A stretch of DNA of 64,000 nucleotides from Ureibacillus thermophilus (GTDB taxonomy: Bacteria; Bacillota; Bacilli; Bacillales_A; Planococcaceae), in the NCBI RefSeq assembly GCF_042657185.1, contig NZ_JBHSNN010000013.1; one strand, given 5' to 3'. This document shows positions 61,151 to 64,000 of the stretch, piece by piece; positions within the stretch are counted from its first letter, which is position 1; the number at the start of each line of letters is the position of its first letter. The translations under genes and the position numbers were made by a program. A model generated the notes under the pieces. It was not told the DNA's origin, did not search any database, and saw nothing but the letters and a program-made list of their open reading frames with translations.

Positions 61151-61414
61151 ATGAATGAAATACTTGTTGGATATGTATTCATCGCATCTGCGGTTTGCTT
61201 TGCCTTGATGGGGATTGATAAATCGAGGGCGAAAAAGAAAAAGTGGCGGATTTCAGAAAAAACATTATTTACATTCGCCATCATTGGCGGCGCTTGTGGA
61301 GGTGTCGTTGCAATGATTTTATTCCGGCACAAAACAAGGCATGCTCCATTCATTTTCGGATTTCCAATGCTTGCAATGATTCAGATTTTCTTTTTGATCT
61401 ATTTGAATAAATGA
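61151..61414 (+). CDS. ysdA: YsdA, DUF1294 membrane protein
   Basis: A small 87-residue membrane protein with two to three hydrophobic segments (about 5-19, 41-58, 68-85) and the DUF1294 signature MGIDKSRAKKKKWRISEKTL followed by GGACGGVVAMILFRHKTRH. Unknown function. The location after rplT is conserved in B. subtilis. It starts at ATG 61151 after AAGGAG, only 23 bp beyond the family A element. Confidence 0.88.
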   Translation: MNEILVGYVFIASAVCFALMGIDKSRAKKKKWRISEKTLFTFAIIGGACGGVVAMILFRHKTRHAPFIFGFPMLAMIQIFFLIYLNK

Positions 61415-61433
61415 ATAATGTTTTCCAAAAATT

Positions 61434-61461
61434 AAAAGCGGCTTTAGAAAAAGGCCGCTTT
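61434..61461. terminator. Hairpin between convergent ysdA and ysdB
   Basis: AAAGCGGC pairs with GCCGCTTT, flanked by A-rich and T-rich sequence. Confidence 0.75.
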
Positions 61462-61468
61462 CCATTCA

Positions 61469-61867
61469 TTAAACTTCTGATTCCCCCTCTTCCTTCATCA
61501 ATTTTTCAATAGGGTTTTTCCAATTGATTTTTGCTTTCGGATAATTCATTAAGATTTCCTTTTCCAAAAATTTAAAATCAGCCTTTGTAAAGCCGTGCAA
61601 TGTTGCGGGATCATGCACCCAGACGAAAATGGATACCACTTCAAAGGCGTCATCGGTTGTGCCTAAATATTTTTCTCCCTCAAATAATGCTCCTTTGTAA
61701 GAAATAAAAAAGTTTTTTCGCACATTTTTTACATCATCATAAAAATAATACTGCCCCTTTTCAAAGGCTTCATCCAGCTTTCTTTTTGGGTCTGTTAAGT
61801 AACGGAAGACTTTATAAAATATATAAATGATGACGATAAAGAGAATCAGACGCAAAAGAAGAGCCAT
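61469..61867 (-). CDS. ysdB: YsdB-like protein
   Basis: A 132-residue protein with one N-terminal membrane segment (about 2-22) and a cytoplasmic domain containing KGQYYFYDDVKNVRKNFFISYKGALFEGEKYLG. Size, position after ysdA on the opposite strand and the promoter fit YsdB, a sigma-W-dependent protein in B. subtilis. Molecular role unknown. The start at ATG 61867 follows AAGGGGGAA. Divergent from the dUTPase gene. Confidence 0.82.
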   Translation of the reverse strand: MALLLRLILFIVIIYIFYKVFRYLTDPKRKLDEAFEKGQYYFYDDVKNVRKNFFISYKGALFEGEKYLGTTDDAFEVVSIFVWVHDPATLHGFTKADFKFLEKEILMNYPKAKINWKNPIEKLMKEEGESEV

Positions 61868-61902
61868 AAAAACTTCCCCCTTGTATAATAGGTATCATAT
61901 CC

Positions 61903-61931
61903 TATACGATTAAGATAGAAAATTAGTTTCA
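61903..61931 (-). promoter_or_regulatory. Sigma-W-like (ECF) promoter of ysdB
   Basis: On the minus strand TGAAAC (61931-61926), 17 bp, CGTATA (61908-61903), 35 bp before the start codon. ysdB is a known sigma-W target in B. subtilis. Confidence 0.8.
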
Positions 61932-61960
61932 TTTTTTTAAGAAAATGAGGGGTACAATTC

Positions 61961-62443
61961 ATGGAATTTCAAGAACTATTTCAAATGCAAGCACAACTAG
62001 ACTCTTTTATTCAACAAAATCAGCACATCAACAGAGATGTATTTTTAGAAAAAGGATTGGCATTAACGATTGAACTGGCCGAGTTAGCCAACGAAACTCG
62101 CTGTTTTAAATATTGGAGTACAAAAGGTCCTTCCAAACGGGAAGTGTTGTTGGAAGAATTTGTGGATTCAATCCACTTTCTACTTTCATTAGGAAACGAA
62201 AAGGGCTATAGTTTAAATGAGTGGCCTGAAATAAAGCGAGAAGAAAACTTGACGACTTGGTTTTTAAAAACGCAAGAGGCCATTTTGTCTTTTATTCATC
62301 ATCCGACTGAGGAGCATTATCTAAAAATATGGGAATATTATGGTGTGCTCGCCTACAACTTAGGTTTTACATTGGAAGATATAATAGAGGCATATATTGC
62401 AAAAAATGAAAAAAACTACGAGCGGCAGCGCAATGGATATTAA
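61961..62443 (+). CDS. dUTPase, all-alpha dimeric type
   Basis: A 160-residue all-helical NTP pyrophosphohydrolase of the dUTPase_2 type, which hydrolyses dUTP to dUMP. The metal-binding helices are visible as ELAELANETRCFKYW (ExxE) and LEEFVDSIHFLLSLG (ExxD). This type is unrelated to trimeric Dut. It starts after GAGGGG and ends 13 bp before the ysdC start, so the two are likely co-transcribed. A more general MazG-like specificity cannot be excluded. Confidence 0.85.
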   Translation: MEFQELFQMQAQLDSFIQQNQHINRDVFLEKGLALTIELAELANETRCFKYWSTKGPSKREVLLEEFVDSIHFLLSLGNEKGYSLNEWPEIKREENLTTWFLKTQEAILSFIHHPTEEHYLKIWEYYGVLAYNLGFTLEDIIEAYIAKNEKNYERQRNGY

Positions 62444-62456
62444 GGAGGAAAACAGG

Positions 62457-63536
62457 ATGGGTGAAACGTTGAAAATGCTGAAAGAATTGACAGACGCCAA
62501 TGGCATCGCAGGAAACGAAAAAGCGCCTAGAGAGGTTATGAAAAGATATATCGAGCCATTCGCGGACAAAATTGAATATGATAATTTAGGCAGTTTAATT
62601 GCGGAAAAGCGCGGCGATGAAAACGGACCAAAAATTATGATTGCAGGCCACTTGGATGAAGTGGGCTTTATGGTGACACAAATTGACGATAAGGGTTTTA
62701 TCAAATTCCAAACAGTTGGCGGTTGGTGGGCTCATGTAATGCTTTCACAGCGGGTGACGATCACAACTCGTTCCGGAGAAGAAATCATCGGTGTCATCGG
62801 TTCAAAACCGCCTCACATTTTGCCGCAGGAACAACGCAAGAAAATCGTTGATATCAAAGATATGTTCATTGATGTAGGCGCCACTTCCAAAGAAGAAGCG
62901 GAAAGCTGGGGAATCCGGCCAGGTGATATGATTACGCCATATTTTGAATTCAATGTGATGAAAAATGAAAAAATGCTTCTTGCAAAAGCTTGGGACAACC
63001 GTATTGGCTGCGCTATTGCCATCGAAGTGTTGAAACGGTTGAAAAACGAGAAGCATCCAAACATCGTCTATGGCGTTGGCTGTGTGCAAGAAGAAGTTGG
63101 ATTAAGAGGTGCGAAAACATCTACTTATAAAATTCAACCGGACATCGGTTTTGCGGTGGATGTAGGCGTTGCAGGAGATACACCAGGCATCACTCCGAAA
63201 GAAGCGATGTCAAAACTTGGAGCAGGTCCGCAAATCATCATTTACGATGCTTCAATGGTTTCCCATAAAGGACTTCGTGATTTCGTCATCGATGTGGCAG
63301 AAGAAAACAACATCCCATATCAATTTGACGCGATGCCAGGAGGCGGAACAGATGCCGGTTCCATGCATCTAACAGGAAACGGTGTTCCAGCACTATCCAT
63401 TACAATTCCAACCCGTTATATTCATTCCCATGCATCCATCTTGCATCGCGATGATTTTGAAAATGCGGTCAAATTGATCGTAGAAGTGGTGAAACGACTA
63501 GATTGGGATGCAGTGAATAAAATCAAATATGAATGA
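62457..63536 (+). CDS. ysdC: YsdC, M42-family metallo-aminopeptidase
   Basis: A cobalt/zinc aminopeptidase of the M42 family (often annotated endoglucanase or glutamyl aminopeptidase), 359 residues, which probably forms tetrahedral complexes that trim peptides. Metal and catalytic residues are in AGHLDEVGFMV, KAWDNRIGCAIA, VQEEVGLRGA, FAVDVGVAGDTPG and the final HSHASI. The start at ATG 62457 follows AAGGAGG; an earlier in-frame start at 62397 lies inside the dUTPase gene. A terminator follows immediately. Confidence 0.93.
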   Translation: MGETLKMLKELTDANGIAGNEKAPREVMKRYIEPFADKIEYDNLGSLIAEKRGDENGPKIMIAGHLDEVGFMVTQIDDKGFIKFQTVGGWWAHVMLSQRVTITTRSGEEIIGVIGSKPPHILPQEQRKKIVDIKDMFIDVGATSKEEAESWGIRPGDMITPYFEFNVMKNEKMLLAKAWDNRIGCAIAIEVLKRLKNEKHPNIVYGVGCVQEEVGLRGAKTSTYKIQPDIGFAVDVGVAGDTPGITPKEAMSKLGAGPQIIIYDASMVSHKGLRDFVIDVAEENNIPYQFDAMPGGGTDAGSMHLTGNGVPALSITIPTRYIHSHASILHRDDFENAVKLIVEVVKRLDWDAVNKIKYE

Positions 63537-63563
63537 GAGGGCTTAGCACCTCTCTTTTTTTTA
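63535..63563 (+). terminator. ysdC terminator
   Basis: GAGAGG (63535-63540) overlaps the stop codon and pairs with CCTCTC (63549-63554), followed by eight T. Confidence 0.85.
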
Positions 63564-63664
63564 TACCCAAAATCATTTTTATGCATCATTCAGCGCATTT
63601 CCAAGGAAAAATAAGCAATTCCTCCGAATATTTATAAAAAACTAATCTTTTTATCTTAAATATA

Positions 63665-63704
63665 CATGCATTTTTATTCATTCAATTTGAATAATATTTT
63701 TTCA
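63665..63704 (+). promoter_or_regulatory. ArgR/AhrC box-like sequences upstream of argF
   Basis: 63665-63682 read on the minus strand gives AATGAATAAAAATGCATG, close to the Bacillus ARG box (ATGAATAAAAAT...). A second, weaker half lies at 63687-63704 (TTGAATAATATTTTTTCA). Arginine-dependent repression of argF is inferred. Confidence 0.6.
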
Positions 63705-63735
63705 GTAAAAAAGTTAAAAAATAATAAAAATACAC

Positions 63736-63764
63736 TTGATTCTATAAATATACAAATGTATAAT
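63736..63764 (+). promoter_or_regulatory. argF promoter
   Basis: TTGATT (63736-63741), 17 bp, TATAAT (63759-63764), 38 bp before the start codon. Confidence 0.75.
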
Positions 63765-63801
63765 GAAAGCATCAAATGAATGAAGGAGCGGAAATTGATA
63801 A

Positions 63802-64000
63802 ATGAAATTATTGGAGGAAGTGCAGCTAAAGCCCGTTTCCAGTTTAAAGGGCAAAGATTTATTAACGCTGCTTGATTATACAAGTGAAGAAGTGCAAGAG
63901 TTGCTTACCCTTGCAACAAAAATGAAAAAAGTAACAAAAAACGGTAAATGTCCAAAGCTTCTAGATGGAAAAGTGCTTGGAATGATTTTCGAGAAAAACT
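63802..64000 (+). CDS. argF: Ornithine carbamoyltransferase, N-terminal part (runs off the window)
   Basis: Transfers carbamoyl phosphate to ornithine, giving citrulline in arginine synthesis. The visible 66 residues include LKGKDLLTLLDYTSEEVQELLTLA and LDGKVLGMIFEKN, which lead directly into the carbamoyl-phosphate motif STRTR expected just beyond the window. The start is ATG 63802, 11 nt after AAGGAGCGG; an internal GTG at 63820 after GGAGGAA is possible. ARG-box-like sequences and a good promoter precede it. A catabolic ArcB role is less likely with this context. Confidence 0.9.
   Translation, partial: MKLLEEVQLKPVSSLKGKDLLTLLDYTSEEVQELLTLATKMKKVTKNGKCPKLLDGKVLGMIFEKN

Overview
The window is a continuous stretch of low-GC chromosomal DNA from a spore-forming member of the Bacillales. 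Gene content and order closely follow the Bacillus subtilis yt*/citZ/polA/thrS regions: rpsD, hisJ, ezrA, nifZ, thiI, sspA, ytcI, sppA, yteJ, tpx, ytxK, then ytkL, ytoI, ytpI, nrnA, dnaE, accDA, pfkA, pyk, fxsA, ytvI, citZ, icd, mdh, phoPR, polA, mutM, coaE, gapB, nrdR, dnaB, dnaI, thrS, infC, rpmI, rplT, ysdA, ysdB, ysdC. An alpha/beta small acid-soluble spore protein and a sporulation membrane protein (YtvI) point to endospore formation. The mosaic (HflKC instead of flotillins in this neighbourhood, a GntR regulator ahead of accD, a PHP-degenerate DnaE) suggests the Lysinibacillus/Ureibacillus side of the order rather than Bacillus itself; that placement is inference. I see no prophage, insertion sequence, CRISPR array, tRNA or rRNA.

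Layout. 1-2.7 kb: end of an arginine biosynthesis operon (argJ-argB-argD). 2.7-5.6 kb: a class A penicillin-binding protein on the minus strand. 5.6-7.3 kb: tyrS behind a tyrosine T-box. 7.3-7.7 kb: a minisatellite with a 42-bp period. 7.7-9.9 kb: rpsD, a GAF-family reductase and hisJ (minus). 10-20 kb: ezrA, nifZ-thiI, sspA, ytcI, sppA-yteJ, tpx, ytxK. 20-24.5 kb: acyltransferase, universal stress protein, ald, M24 peptidase. 24.5-31.2 kb: ytkL, ytoI, ytpI, nrnA-dnaE. 31.3-36.8 kb: a GntR regulator with accD-accA, then pfkA-pyk, linking fatty-acid initiation and lower glycolysis. 37-45 kb: fxsA, ytvI, the TCA genes citZ-icd-mdh, a MaoC-like protein and phoPR. 45.5-48.3 kb: hflK-hflC and an unrecognised membrane protein. 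48.4-56.9 kb: polA-mutM-coaE, gapB, nrdR-dnaB-dnaI (DNA replication and repair, primosome loading). 56.9-61.4 kb: thrS behind a threonine T-box, infC-rpmI-rplT behind an L20-type leader, ysdA. 61.4-64 kb: ysdB, a dUTPase, ysdC and the start of argF with arginine-box-like sequences.

The most unusual content is non-coding. Four ~270-310 bp elements (family A) with terminal inverted repeats GGCTGGGACA/TGTCCCAGCC follow ytxK, pyk, hflC and rplT, all in the direction of the upstream gene. They come in two core subtypes inside shared ends, and carry a terminal hairpin whose sequence co-varies between copies. A second family (B, ~170-180 bp) follows phoR and thrS; a 27-bp B remnant replaces the hairpin of one A copy, and a B-like hairpin lies after ezrA. 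One A copy supplies the last codons of an acyltransferase gene. Other points of interest are three sigma-W-like promoters (sppA, hflK, ysdB), a dnaI gene that appears to start at ATC, a perfect palindrome ahead of the GntR-acc genes, and a 21-bp-phased minisatellite.
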